From Lepas anatifera (taxonomy: Eukaryota > Arthropoda > Thecostraca > Lepadidae), in contig JAOTON010001531.1 of assembly GCA_034440635.1 (NCBI GenBank), positions 372,001 through 436,000 of the forward strand: DNA of 64,000 nucleotides, given 5' to 3'. The notes under the pieces are model-generated. The model saw nothing but the letters and a program-made list of their open reading frames with translations. It was not told where the DNA came from and ran no database searches. Below, in pieces: positions 24,201 through 34,300 of the stretch (its first letter is position 1; every line of letters begins with the position of its first letter). The position numbers and the translations under genes were made by a program.

Positions 24201-26044
24201 CTAAACGTGACCTCTCGTGGGGGTTGGCTAATGTCAGCGAGCTCTGAACCTTTGTAGACACCTCTTAAGTTTTCTTATTACAGCTGATGAGACACGAAAG
24301 GCATCGTCAACAGCACAAGTTTTACCGGTACTTTCTCCGGACTTAGTCTAACGCCATATGAAAGGCATGCTGTCAGGCCAGCACTGACGATGCCTTATTT
24401 AGGAGCTTTCGGACGCAAGCCAGAAGAGCATTTACTTCACGTACAGGACCATCCAATCAGCAATGATCTGAGTCATAAATCCTCGTCAGAGACGTAAACC
24501 AAGCGCGGCCAACGCAGACCTCGCCCACTATGCAAGCCAATGGCGAATTGAAGGATGCTAGCTGCAGACCAGACTTGATCCTAACGTGTGACTTGATTTT
24601 CATGGATTAGATGCTAGTCCATGCATACCCAGACCAAGAAAAGTAATGTCAATTCATCGAGATTATGTTGGCGCACCCTTAAGCCCAAATATCCAGCTCA
24701 ATTATGTAAATTTTGACAACTTGTTCCAGCACAGTATTCAATATTATTCGTCTAACCCATGCAAAACAATGCCGAAGGTATATGTAACTGAAGGAAAAAA
24801 CATGCTATGTACGGAGTCATTCCCTTTCCAGGGCTACCTTGTCACACAAAAATATCGCTGCCTTCTACCGGGAGGTCCGATAACTAGAGTCCAGCTGAGA
24901 GGGCAGAGGTTACTCCTGTCCTGACATCTCCACATCCACAGGGTGGCACCGTTGGTATGCGCTGTCTGCTCTGTTTGCCACCCCCCAGAGTGGAGGCGTC
25001 CGCCCGGTCCCCGGTGTTACCCCCCTGCGCTGGTCCCCTGATTTAGAACCATTTTATAACCCGGGCCGACATTCAACAGGAGCCAGGTCTTGGCAGGTCC
25101 AACTGGCATGGACCTGCCAGGTTGGCAGGTCCATGCCGACTGCTCCATAGCGCCTGAATGTCGCTTCTGGCAATTAATCAGTGCTGAGCTGATGACTACG
25201 AAAAGTTAACTGCCTTCTGTTTAATTTCTGGTCCAGCTGATTTTAAAAAGTAAAATAGGAGTTCACTGATCTAAAAAAGTCAGCAATGAAACCACCATAA
25301 CACAAATTATCGGGCTGAAATCGAAATCAAATATGTAATGCACCCTCCAGACGAAATACAATAGAAAACTGCCGCGGATTTGCCATTCGGTCGGATCGAC
25401 GGCGCTCTCCAGCCAGGAAATCACACACATACCAGTACCAACGGGGCGGCGGCGGTGTCACGTGACTAAGTTACCGCCGGGTGCCCGCAGTGGCAGTCAC
25501 GACCCGCGTGGCCGGCCCGGAGCCGGGTAAAGGGCGCGCCTCAGCCTCACCAGCTGAGTTGAGTGCTTGAAACGTGCTGCATATTTCATGAGCCGGTGGG
25601 AACCTGGCTGTAAATTATTGAAGAGGACAGATTGGAAATGAAAGAGTCAGACTCCGGTCAACGCACGTGTGTGCGCAACTAAGAGGTGAAAACCTGGACA
25701 AAGAATGTTCAACGGAACCACCGTGCAACGGCGGCCCCCAGCCAATATCGATGTTTAGTTTACGACTTCTATAGAGGGGCGAGAATTACACAAGCGGTGA
25801 GTACAGAGTGGTTCTAGTTCACGCCACTTCCAGCGATTACTTTACGCACTTCAAAGTGTTACGGGACATGGCTGGGTCTTAAAGCTGAGCTCAAGAACCA
25901 GTCGCGGCACCACCGAATCGCCCATCTCCTGGGTGCCAGGGGTATCGTCGAAAGTAGGTGCTGCGCAAATTTCACGCGGCAGCCTTATTTTTCATCTAAA
26001 GTTAGCCTATTTTGACCTAATTTAGTATCCTTGGGCTGTCTCCA
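24201..26044. other. Intronic DNA with one inverted repeat
   Basis: No gene is supportable. The stretch holds the inverted repeat at 25105-25137 listed separately and a CpG-rich patch near 25430-25550. Confidence 0.4.
25105..25137. repeat. Perfect inverted repeat, 15-bp arms, 3-bp loop
   Basis: GGCATGGACCTGCCA, a GGT spacer, then the exact reverse complement. A further TGGCAGGTCCA at 25091-25101 could pair with the left arm instead. Outside these, CGACATTCA (from 25069) and TGAATGTCG (from 25155) form an outer pair, so about 95 bp could fold as a nested cruciform. Confidence 0.85.
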
Positions 26045-26600
26045 CAGGAGGTAGTGGCACTTGGCGGGAGGGTAAGGGCAGGAGGTTGGGCAACGGGGCG
26101 GAAGGAAGGTAGGGTAAGAGGTAGGGCGCTATTGGGCCCCCTTGGCCCCATCAAGAGGTGAAGGCACTAGGACGGGACGAGGGTAAAGAAGGTAGGAGAT
26201 AAAGGCACTAGGGCGAGATGAGGGTAGGGTAATGGGTATGGACCTATTGGGCACTATTGCCTCCAGCAAGAGGTAGGGCACTAGGACGGGAGGAGGGTAA
26301 AGGTAGGAGGTAAAGGCACTAAGGCGGGAGGAGGGTAACGGAAGGAGGTAGGGGCACGGAGGCGGCAGGAGGGTAAGGACAGGAGGTAGGGGCACTAGGC
26401 CGGGAGGAGGGTAAGAGTACGAGGTGGGAGCACAAGGGCATGAGGAGGGTAAGGGTAGGAGGTAGGGGCACTAGGGCAGGGGAGGGAACGGGTAGGAGGT
26501 GAGGCAACAGGGTGAAAGGAGGGTTATGGTAGAAGGTAGGGGCTGGAGGTAGGGGCAAAAGAGCAGGCGGAGGGTACGGACAGGAGGTAGGGGCGATCAC
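26045..26600. repeat. Purine-rich minisatellite, about 38-bp unit
   Basis: The plus strand is nearly all purine: AGGAGGTAGGGGCACTAG with GGGAGGAGGGTAAGG repeats. GAGGTAGGGG-type landmarks are spaced 37-38 bp (26383, 26421, 26459, 26496). There are roughly 14 irregular units. Repeated GGG runs on one strand make G-quadruplex or triplex folding plausible. The opposite strand gives proline- and leucine-rich open frames that are not genes. Confidence 0.85.
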
Positions 26601-27424
26601 CGCCACACAAACTCATTTGCCACTGCTATCGGAAATGGGCATTATCATGTAAGCCATAAAACATCACTTAGCGTCCACAAGAAGTCGATGAGCAGAGCCA
26701 GAGAGGCTATGATCAGAGTCAAATATTTGTCATAATCAAATGGCAAATGACGGATTTTGCGGGCTTGACGCTTGAACTAGAATAAACGTGCTTCAACCCC
26801 AAAAAGCTGTATGGAAGAAGCTAGAGGGAAACTTCACTCTGCAAGACTCATATCCAGCCTTTTCGTGTACGGAACGTAATACTTGAAACGTTTGCAACGA
26901 AAGCAACGCTTTCCTAATCCGAACAGACTCTCACGTTCTAGTCGATCCACACTGTCCATCCAGGGCACACCGGCGGCACTCTGGCCAGGCCCGCAACGCA
27001 CCCCCAGTTCTTACTTCCAGCGATGTCCGGATTACCGCGCAATCCGGGCCCGCTAACGAACCTCCTCCGATCAGATAACGCGGCCGAAAACCGAGCGGCT
27101 GCGGCTAAAACACGGACAACATTCCCCGGAGCCGCGATAAAACGCCAGACACAACTTCGGACCGCTAACGAAGGTGAAAAGGGCACAACAACGGCTATAA
27201 ACAACACTGGAGTGGCTAGATAGCCCGGGAGGCTCCAAAACAACGCCGTGTGTCATACGGACGGTGCTGTTTTGCTGCCCTGTGTGCTAAGCTGCGGGGA
27301 TCGCTCGACTTCTAGGAAAACACATAACGACTTAAGTTAAATTTGTTATCGCTTCTAATGTGATGCCTTGAAAGCCTTCGGAATTATGAGGTTGGCGTAG
27401 CTAATTGCAGGGGTTTGCCGACAC
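26601..27424. other. Intronic DNA downstream of exon 1
   Basis: No exon or element end is supported. CpG content is high around 27010-27150, near the 5' end of the EVI5-like gene. Confidence 0.4.
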
Positions 27425-27595
27425 GTCTGCTGAGGCTGCAGCGTCACTCTCTTGTATCCTGTTGGTAGGGATTGTGGGGACTTGATCTCGCCGTTCCCTC
27501 AGGACCGATTGACTCGCCCTCAGGCCGAGAATTGAACTCGGAGCCCGCTATCTCAGCAGCTAGAACTAACGGACCCGCTCCCTGTCAGGCAGACA
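27425..27595 (-). mobile_element. tRNA-derived SINE just inside intron 1
   Basis: On the minus strand a tRNA-like head (GTTAGTTCTAGCTGCTGAG) is followed by the B box CCGAGTTCAATTCTCGG. The body reads CCAACAGGATACAAGAGAGT then GACGCTGCAG, matching the SINE core at 55680 (CCAACAGGGAGAGAGTTAAC). It starts about 50 bp downstream of the exon 1 donor and lies in the same orientation as the gene. Confidence 0.6.
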
Positions 27596-27645
27596 TGCAG
27601 CGAGTATTTTCCACCACCACCGTCGACAGCAGCACGCGACGTTAC

Positions 27646-27752
27646 CTGTTGGCCGCCTCCAGTCTGGCTAGCAGCTTCAGATCCTCTTGGTGGGCCAGGT
27701 TGTTGTTATTGGCCGCCGCAGCGCGGGCCTCCAGCTGGGCAGCCGTCTCCAT
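27646..27752 (-). CDS. Evi5: EVI5-like TBC RabGAP, first coding exon
   Basis: This exon encodes the first 35 residues plus two bases of the next codon. It starts METAAQLEARAAAANNNN and ends HQEDLKLLARLEAAN-AG. The LLARLEAANR stretch followed by IETDAKSLNSL is the conserved N-terminal signature of the EVI5 family, TBC-domain GTPase-activating or effector proteins that work with Rab11 in endosome recycling and cytokinesis. I chose the ATG at 27752 because its context is GCCATGG. The frame stays open upstream for about 39 more codons, to an in-frame TAG near 27870, but holds no other ATG, so an unspliced upstream extension is possible but unsupported. The exon ends at AACAG|GTAACG, a consensus donor in phase 2 that matches the acceptor at 1857. 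The alanine and asparagine run is low complexity. Identity rests on recognised motifs, not on a search. Confidence 0.85.
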
Positions 27753-28683
27753 GGCAACCGACCCCGGCGCCTCCGAGGTCACGGTCACGCCGCCGGCAGG
27801 CTCACATCTGCAACAGGAGGGTTTGGTGCAGGTGCAGGATGCGCTCACGACACGACAGTCACGATTCGGCTATTACGGAACACGACACAGACGCAGCCAA
27901 ACGTGAGTGCTGGGAGCGAACGGTGCGCAGTGGACTCTTAAGTCGATTAAGTGAAAGAAGTGTCAATGACTGTTACAGGAAATAACTAAGACACCAGGTT
28001 TTCGAAATTTATTGCATTTCGCTTTCTTGTAATTTTGGATCCTCAAACTATAAAGAATCTGTTTTCTTGCTAGCCTGAATAGCTAAAAACTCCTTTTTGA
28101 TTATTGTAATGACAACAGATTTGCAATTCCTCGAATCAGGGTTTCACTGAAGAACATTTAAATATCACAGGGCAGCAGACTCCCATCCAGCTGCGCAGTT
28201 CCTCAGTATTGCATTATCAGCCCCCGGGGCAAAATCAGTTCCATCCTGGACTGGGTGCATGGCTCGCTTAATGCCCCAGCTCTCTGCTTGGCATATTAAT
28301 GCGGCATTTCCAATTCTGAGGCCTCGAGTGGGGCGCTTATTTCGAAACGTGGAAGGAGCACGAATTGCCGCGAATTTATGCGCGACTACCGTGTGAATAT
28401 TAGGAGGCACTGCTGGTTTTCCAGTTATCAGGCAAAAGACGTTTGCTTTGAGTTTTGGTGTAGAGAGCGGTTTTACATGGGCGTGATTAAAAGCACCACC
28501 TTAAGTGTCTTCAAGTTAAAGGCGATTTGACAAAGGCTTGCATACGCAGGGCGGGCCTTTTTGCGCGAGGCTGCTGGCCAGCCAATAATGGAAAAATATC
28601 CTCAGCTACCTCGCCTGGCAAGGGCATTGACCGCGTATGTACCTCCGGTAGGACCAGACTGACCGAATAGGTGACTGGGAACC
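27753..28683. other. 5' flank of the EVI5-like first exon
   Basis: This should contain the 5' UTR and promoter, or an upstream intron, of the minus-strand gene. I see no convincing TATA box, initiator or upstream coding exon. The plus-strand frame at 27472-27906 is antisense to exon 1 and is a shadow. Confidence 0.35.
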
Positions 28684-28867
28684 AGGGGCGCCGCCACGGA
28701 ATTTTTGCAGGGGGACGGACCCGGGCTGGTGCTGACCGGGGGAGGCGAATTTTGTGCATATTGGGTACCTGACTGCATTAATGACGATGAAACCAAATTT
28801 TTTGGGGACGTCCCACTGGTTGGCCAACAGGGGAGCACGTCCCCCCCGCTTTCGGCGCCCATGCTGA
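28684..28867 (+). mobile_element. MITE with GGGGCGCC ends and 5-bp target duplication, copy A
   Basis: The 184-bp element starts AGGGGCGCCGCCACGGAATT and ends CGGCGCCCATGCTGA. GAACC flanks it at 28679-28683 and 28868-28872. Copy B at 46924 is the same element in the opposite orientation with its own duplication, which confirms the ends. The superfamily is unresolved: a 5-bp duplication does not fit a standard hAT or mariner. Confidence 0.75.
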
Positions 28868-30634
28868 GAACCTGCCCAGGGGTGGATGGATAGCTGCCGA
28901 GGTGGAACAAGCTTCTGAAGGGTACTGGTGTGTTGTAAACTCCATTAGCGAGCGTGGCACTGACAACACAGCGTGTCCCGTGGCGCATAGGCAAAGCCTG
29001 CACAAACCCCACATACGCACACACAGCACAGACATGCACGAGTGGTGCAGAAGGCGGTGCACCCCCTGCTGAGCTGGGGACAACGGCCGGGACTGATCTC
29101 TGCGACTGTCTTATAACTGCTTATCTGCAACTGTCTCCGGGCTGCTCCTTTACGACTGTCTCTGCCACTGTCTCATGACTGGTCAGCCAATCAAATTGAA
29201 GAGAATCGCCTCCGGTTTCAGGAAAATCGGCCACTTTTCTTGAATAAAATCCGACGAATATTTTCCCGGGGGGCATGGCTGCCCGTCTCTTCTTCCCGTG
29301 CCCGCGTTCTCCCCGGAGACGCCCCAGTTGACCCCGGAGATGCGACAGACGTGGCTCTGGATTTACAGCCGTGCAGGTGGTTAGCAGGCGACGGCGAACC
29401 CCACCGCCGGCCATGAGGCCCGTCTGTTACCCTGATGAACGACCCGCCGGCGGGGAAATTGTTAGTGCGGCGGGCAGCGGGGCTGGCAGATGAGAACGGA
29501 GCTCGTAGATTATAACAGACAGGTCCAACATTGTTGAATGTGTAAACTCACCAGAATGGGAAGCCACAGCTTTGAGTAAAATCACCCGTACAGGAGCTTC
29601 CACAGGTTGCAGCTTTTGTCATCTGGCGCCCTAGTCCCTGCTGTCTCCCCGCCATACTTTCGCCATGCTTTCTCCCCGATGTACAACTACAAAATTGCTG
29701 GGCATCGCCACTGGCAAAAACGCAAAGGAGGGCAGGGGGCAAATGGTCGAGGCCGCCGCTTTTGGATGGAGAAGCCTTTCAGATGGGCGCCAGATCCTTT
29801 TGGGGGCGCCACTACCCACATTCTGGGGGTGGAAGGAAAGTGACATTTCAAGGGACGCCATCAACGTTTCAGGGGGTGCCGTAACCATTTCAGGGGGCAT
29901 CGAAGGTCGACCGGGGGAGGAAGCTTGCCCCCTGCATCCGCCTATGTCCACTCAGTCTTCAGCCTGCTTCTGCGCAAGCGATGTTCCCCCTACATAGAAC
30001 CAGCAACTCTGGTAGGCGGGCTCAATCCTGCACTTTGCACTAACTGGTTACATTTTCCAAGTTCCTCCCAGATTTGCTTAAATTGGGACATTTTTCTCTG
30101 AGAAGTGGGGAGGCTTACCCCCCCCCCCCCAACCGCACCCGTATATTCCAACACAGGTGTCTATGAGAAAATCAGATCCTAGATCCACGTTAAAAGGAAG
30201 CCGTGGCCACCTCTTGGTTGGGACTCACACTACCGCTACCAACCCTGTGCTCCACAGCGCCACCTACGCCATCTGGGGAACGGGCCCACGGTGCACCTGC
30301 CCAGTGCAGCCGCCTGGCGGCCAAAGACCTCGGATCTACCAATGACAGCCGGCCCGCCCAAAGACAGCATCTACACACAGGGTTCAATGCGGATGCTCGA
30401 ACATCATCTGAGCTGGTTTTCTGAGCTAAAACATATTCGTCAAGCTTTCGGGCATCAGGTGTTGAGAAAAATGTGTGTGGATGTTCTTTCTCAGCCTGAG
30501 CTCAATAATATCCAATATTCAAGGGTGTGGATAGATATACCTTTGGAGGTGACCGGTCACTTATCTATATTTGGATGGATCCATGATGTCCAAAACAAGC
30601 TTTAGTGTAGGGGTTAAGAGCACATCGGCGGCTA
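28868..30634. other. Non-coding DNA with hAT-like fragments
   Basis: No gene is supported. A segment at 29790-29945 contains repeated CAGGGGG phrases and ends GCATCCGCCTATG, like the terminus of the MITE at 16763, but I could not find its other end. A run of 13 C lies at 30118-30130. Confidence 0.4.
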
Positions 30635-30653
30635 AAGGCTGTGTTGTGTCCGA

Positions 30654-30734
<81 letters not shown>

Positions 30735-30775
30735 TGAGTGAGAGAGAGACTTGAATTCGGGCACAACACAGCCTT
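30635..30775. repeat. (GA)n microsatellite inside an inverted repeat
   Basis: About 95 bp of GA repeat, with a few imperfections, is bracketed by AAGGCTGTGTTGTGTCCGA (left, to 30657) and TCGGGCACAACACAGCCTT (right, to 30775). The arms are reverse complements with one mismatch here, and one indel just inside. The whole could form a long hairpin with a GA loop, or be a microsatellite grown inside a small foldback element. Confidence 0.85.
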
Positions 30776-32065
30776 GAGCTGCTGATGACCTTAATTGCTA
30801 TACTAATACTTGTTGTCGGACTTCAAGTGGTGTATTTTACCAGCGAAGGGGCAATATTGCCAATATTGTTTCTGATTCTTAGGCAGCCCTTTTTACATAA
30901 TGAACCAAGTTAAAGGACATAATCGTGGAGGGAACAAATGGGTCCTTACCTTAAGATAGACGAGTCTTTAATTTTCTAGCACTATAAGAAGACTCCTACC
31001 AAAATTATGGGAAACATCTGCTACAGAGAATCACCCAGTTTGACAGGCGCTTATTCATACAGACGTTGATTTCATACGTCCTTGTTCCGCCTTCCTATTG
31101 TTGTATCCACTCTCTAAGTAAAAAACAGTCAAGTGACCCTTATAACCAGCGCGAAGCAGGGTTCCATAAAACGGTCACCATATTAATGACCGCGTTAACA
31201 GGTCACATCGCTTCCTTTTACAAGTGTTCTGCGCCTGACCCAATGCCCTTGGCCTGTCCAAACCCCAGTTCTCATCACGCCATCCAGCTGCCACACGCGG
31301 CACAGAGCCCTCTAATCTGCTGCACAGCTGCTGTGCGCACCGGCGGCGTGTACCAGGCTGGGAGGTGTGGACGATACCCGGCCCGTGTCAACAGCCGGGT
31401 CAACAGAGGCCGACTCCGGCCGGTCACGGAGGAGAGGGCGGGAGAGAGCGGAGCAGGCGCGAGATTACACTCAAGTGTGCACCCCACCGGCGACAGGGCT
31501 GCTGACGCGTATTCAGAAGAAAGAAAAGGAAAGAAGAAAGACATGATATGTCATTTGACTCTAGGCTGTACAGAGCAGCTGGAGCTAAGAAGTAACCAAA
31601 GGGGGCATACATGTCCTATTAATAGTGTTTGATAACACCAAACTGTATACCGGAGTCAACCTTCTTTGAAGATACTACAAAACTGAAGGAAAGCCTTACT
31701 GTCCTGGGTTCACGTTCACCATACCCCGCCGGCAGGGGGTCAATATGGCAGGTGACTGACCGCCGGGTATAAATATTCGCAGCATTGACGAATTTCCTCT
31801 TTAACGTTGACGCAGCAAAACCCAAAATATGCAAATCGAAATGCTGTGGTCGGTCTGAACTGGATTTCCGGTATTAAAAGTCGAAACAATGGTGGAAGAA
31901 CTCCGGCACATCTTGAAGACGAAGCAGAATAGCTGCATACAGTTCGATAAATCTCCCGTGGTGAGAGAATCGGTAACAGAATTGGTACTGCACTCCCACC
32001 ACCAGAGATGTTCTATCCGATCTACACCATACCTTACACCCGCCAGGTCCCCTTCTCAGCATCTC
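30776..32065. other. Non-coding DNA with no recognised genes
   Basis: The frame at 31066-31632 (plus, 188 codons) opens near the end of AT-rich DNA and has no recognisable motif. I do not call it a gene. Confidence 0.4.
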
Positions 32066-32915
32066 GCACGGGCGGTACAGAGAAACCGCGAAAACACCGG
32101 GCGCCGCGGCGGGCGGTACCGCGCGTGCGGTACAGACAAGCCGCGAAAACACCAGGCGTCGCGCCGGGCGGTACGCGCGAGCCGCAAAAAGGGTCCGGGC
32201 GGTACCGCGCGTGCGGTACAGACAAGCCGCGAAAACACCGGGCGTCGCACCGGGCGGTACCGCGCGTGCGGTACAGAGAAGCCGCGAAAATACCGGGCGT
32301 CGTGCCGGGCGGTACCTCGCGTGCGGTACAGAGAATCCACGAAAACACCGAGGGTCACGCCGGGCGGTACCGCGCGTGCGGTACAGACAAGCCGCAAAAC
32401 ACCGGGCTTCGCACCGGGCGGTACCGCGCGTGCGGTACAGAGAAGCCGCGAAAATACCGGGCGTCGTGCCGGGCGGTACCTCGCGTGCGGTACAGAGAAG
32501 CCACGAAAACACCGGGCGTCGCGGCGGGCGGTACCGTGCAAAACACCGGGCGTCGCGGCGGGCGGTACCGCGCAAACACCGGGCGTCGCGGCGGGCGGTA
32601 CCGCGCAAAACACCGGGCGTCGCGGCGGGCGGTACCGCGCAAAACACCGGGCGTCGCGGCGGGCGGTACCGCGCAAACACCGGGCGTCGCGGCGGGCGGT
32701 ACCGCGCAAAACACCGGGCGTCGCGGCGGGCGGTACCGCGCAAAACACCGGGCGTGCGGCGGGGGTACCGCGCAAAACACCGGGCGTCGCGGCGGGCGGT
32801 ACCGCGCGAAAACACCGGGCGTCGCGGCGGGCGGTACCGCGCGAAAACACCGGGCGTCGCGGCGGGCGGTACCGCGCAAAACACCGGGCGTCGCGGCGGG
32901 CGGTACCGCGCGTGC
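32066..32915. repeat. CpG-rich array switching from 55-bp to 34-bp units
   Basis: GGTACC landmarks lie 54-55 bp apart from 32201 to 32530, then about 34 bp apart to about 32905 (some eleven units). The short unit equals the long one minus an internal 21-bp block that begins GTGCGGTACAGA and ends GCCGCG. The array ends with CGCGCGTGC, the start of a long unit. Neither strand has stops in several frames, so arginine- and glycine-rich frames of 300-400 codons appear and should be ignored. Confidence 0.95.
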
Positions 32916-34179
32916 ACCACCAGAAGAAGTGACCTGCCTGTTCGCACCGGCGTTGAAGCCGCACGCGTCTTCCCGGTCTGCCCCGTATATGGGTCACGGT
33001 CCAGTTGGTGCTCTCCCGGCCCAGTCAGGGTGAGGTCCGGGACTAATTCACATCTGACCGAAGATAAACTAGCGCCCCGTCTCCCTTCGGACCACATTAC
33101 GTACGCAGAAAAAGCTACTGGCTCCGAGCATTCCGCTGTGCCCTAAATCCAGGCAAGCTTCCCCAGGAAACTCATTGGATTTCACTCATTGTAAACCCCA
33201 GCTACGAGTACTAACGCTAAAAACAAACCCAAGTGGAAATATGGCTCGTGTTTCAAGAGATGCCCCATTTTAGACCCCAGATCTGATCCGACAGGCTGTG
33301 GAAGGTTCATTCCGCCCGGGTCTGATACCATCTACTATTCAGACACCCACAGATATTCCGCTTCAGTGCGGTAAAACTCGTATTTAGCCCACCAGCCACC
33401 TAACAACAATGTCGGCGTCCGGGTTTAAAACCCACTGAGGCTGATGTAAAAGTGAGCCGCGGCTGAACTCGTATAAAAACAACACAGCTGATTGCCTATA
33501 AAAAACACCACAGCTGAATCGTATAAAAATACTGCTGCGGAGGCATATGGCATGGTAAACTCACAGGAGCTTAGTATGGGCTGCATGGACCAGATCACAC
33601 TCTCACCGGGGCGCTGGCCGACGCAGGGCAAGACATTTCTTCCAACCCTCGGACTTTCGCCAATTTTCTTAAAAAAAACGGTATATTCCAAGGCAATTTT
33701 TTGCCTCGTTGCCACCCCCCCCACCCCCTCCCTAATCTACCGGTGTACATGTGCCAATAAGCCCGGGTACCTGCCGGGACGACAACCCGAACCACTTGCC
33801 TCAATAAGCCAGCGCCGGGAAGCACTGGTAGGTGAAGCACTGAGTCATCGGTGGCTGGTGGCGCTATAGCACACCACCCACCAGCCGGCCAGGCCGCGCA
33901 GTCTCAATCGAGGCCGCCGCTCCAGAAACGAAAGTGGCCTCCCGCCGGTCACTGGCGGAGGTCAGGCAAGGTCGCCGGGGTCGGCCGTTTCCAGAGGGCA
34001 CGCACGCCGGGTCCGTGGCACCGGAGCAGGGGCGAGTCCGGCGTCGACAGAAGCGAGTCCAGGCAGGAAAACAGGGACACGTCACTGTATCTCGGAAGAC
34101 ACGCTCTAAACTGAAACTGCTGAAAAGAAATCAGCAGTTTCAGGCTATAGTTCTGTTCTGTTTACTTCGCATTCCTTGC
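32916..34179. other. Non-coding DNA with no recognised genes
   Basis: Nothing supportable. A short G-rich and C-rich patch lies at 33590-33740. Confidence 0.4.
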
Positions 34180-34300
34180 CAAGCTTTCAGTTTGCTTCAG
34201 TCTATAAGTTGTGCAGAGGGTTGCAGGTTCGAACCCGTCCAAAGGCAGCATTTGGCGCCGCGCCCTGTTCCAAGTCTGGCTTACTCGCCATAAGTATTTG
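34180..34300 (+). mobile_element. Probable SINE remnant with B box
   Basis: GTTGCAGGTTCGAACCCG at about 34222-34239 is a perfect B box. The A box upstream (CAGTTTGCTTCAGTC) is degraded and the 3' part is not clearly related to the other SINEs. The folded shape of a functional tRNA is absent. Confidence 0.4.

Larger units (their letters stand above)
1858..27645 (-). other. Evi5: Intron 1 of the EVI5-like gene (25.8 kb)
   Basis: The boundaries follow from the AACAG|GTAACG donor at 27646/27645 and the TTCCAG|G acceptor at 1858/1857, both phase 2. The intron carries SINEs, hAT-like MITEs, four or more minisatellites, a nuclear-receptor motif cluster and the candidate alternative first exon at 11244-12001. 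If that exon is used, the intron spliced from it would be 9.4 kb (1858-11243). Confidence 0.8.

Noticed and set aside
27472..27906. 144-codon plus-strand frame
   Set aside because: Antisense to the EVI5 exon 1, and the SINE beside it explains the rest.
28602..29039. 145-codon minus-strand frame
   Set aside because: Much of it is antisense translation of the MITE at 28684-28867.
31874..33097. Arg/Gly/Ala-rich open frames of up to about 400 codons on both strands
   Set aside because: They follow the 55/34-bp CpG-rich array and shift frame with unit length; there is no independent coding signal.
34222..34239. tRNA gene from a perfect B box
   Set aside because: No matching acceptor stem, D arm or anticodon arm could be folded around it.
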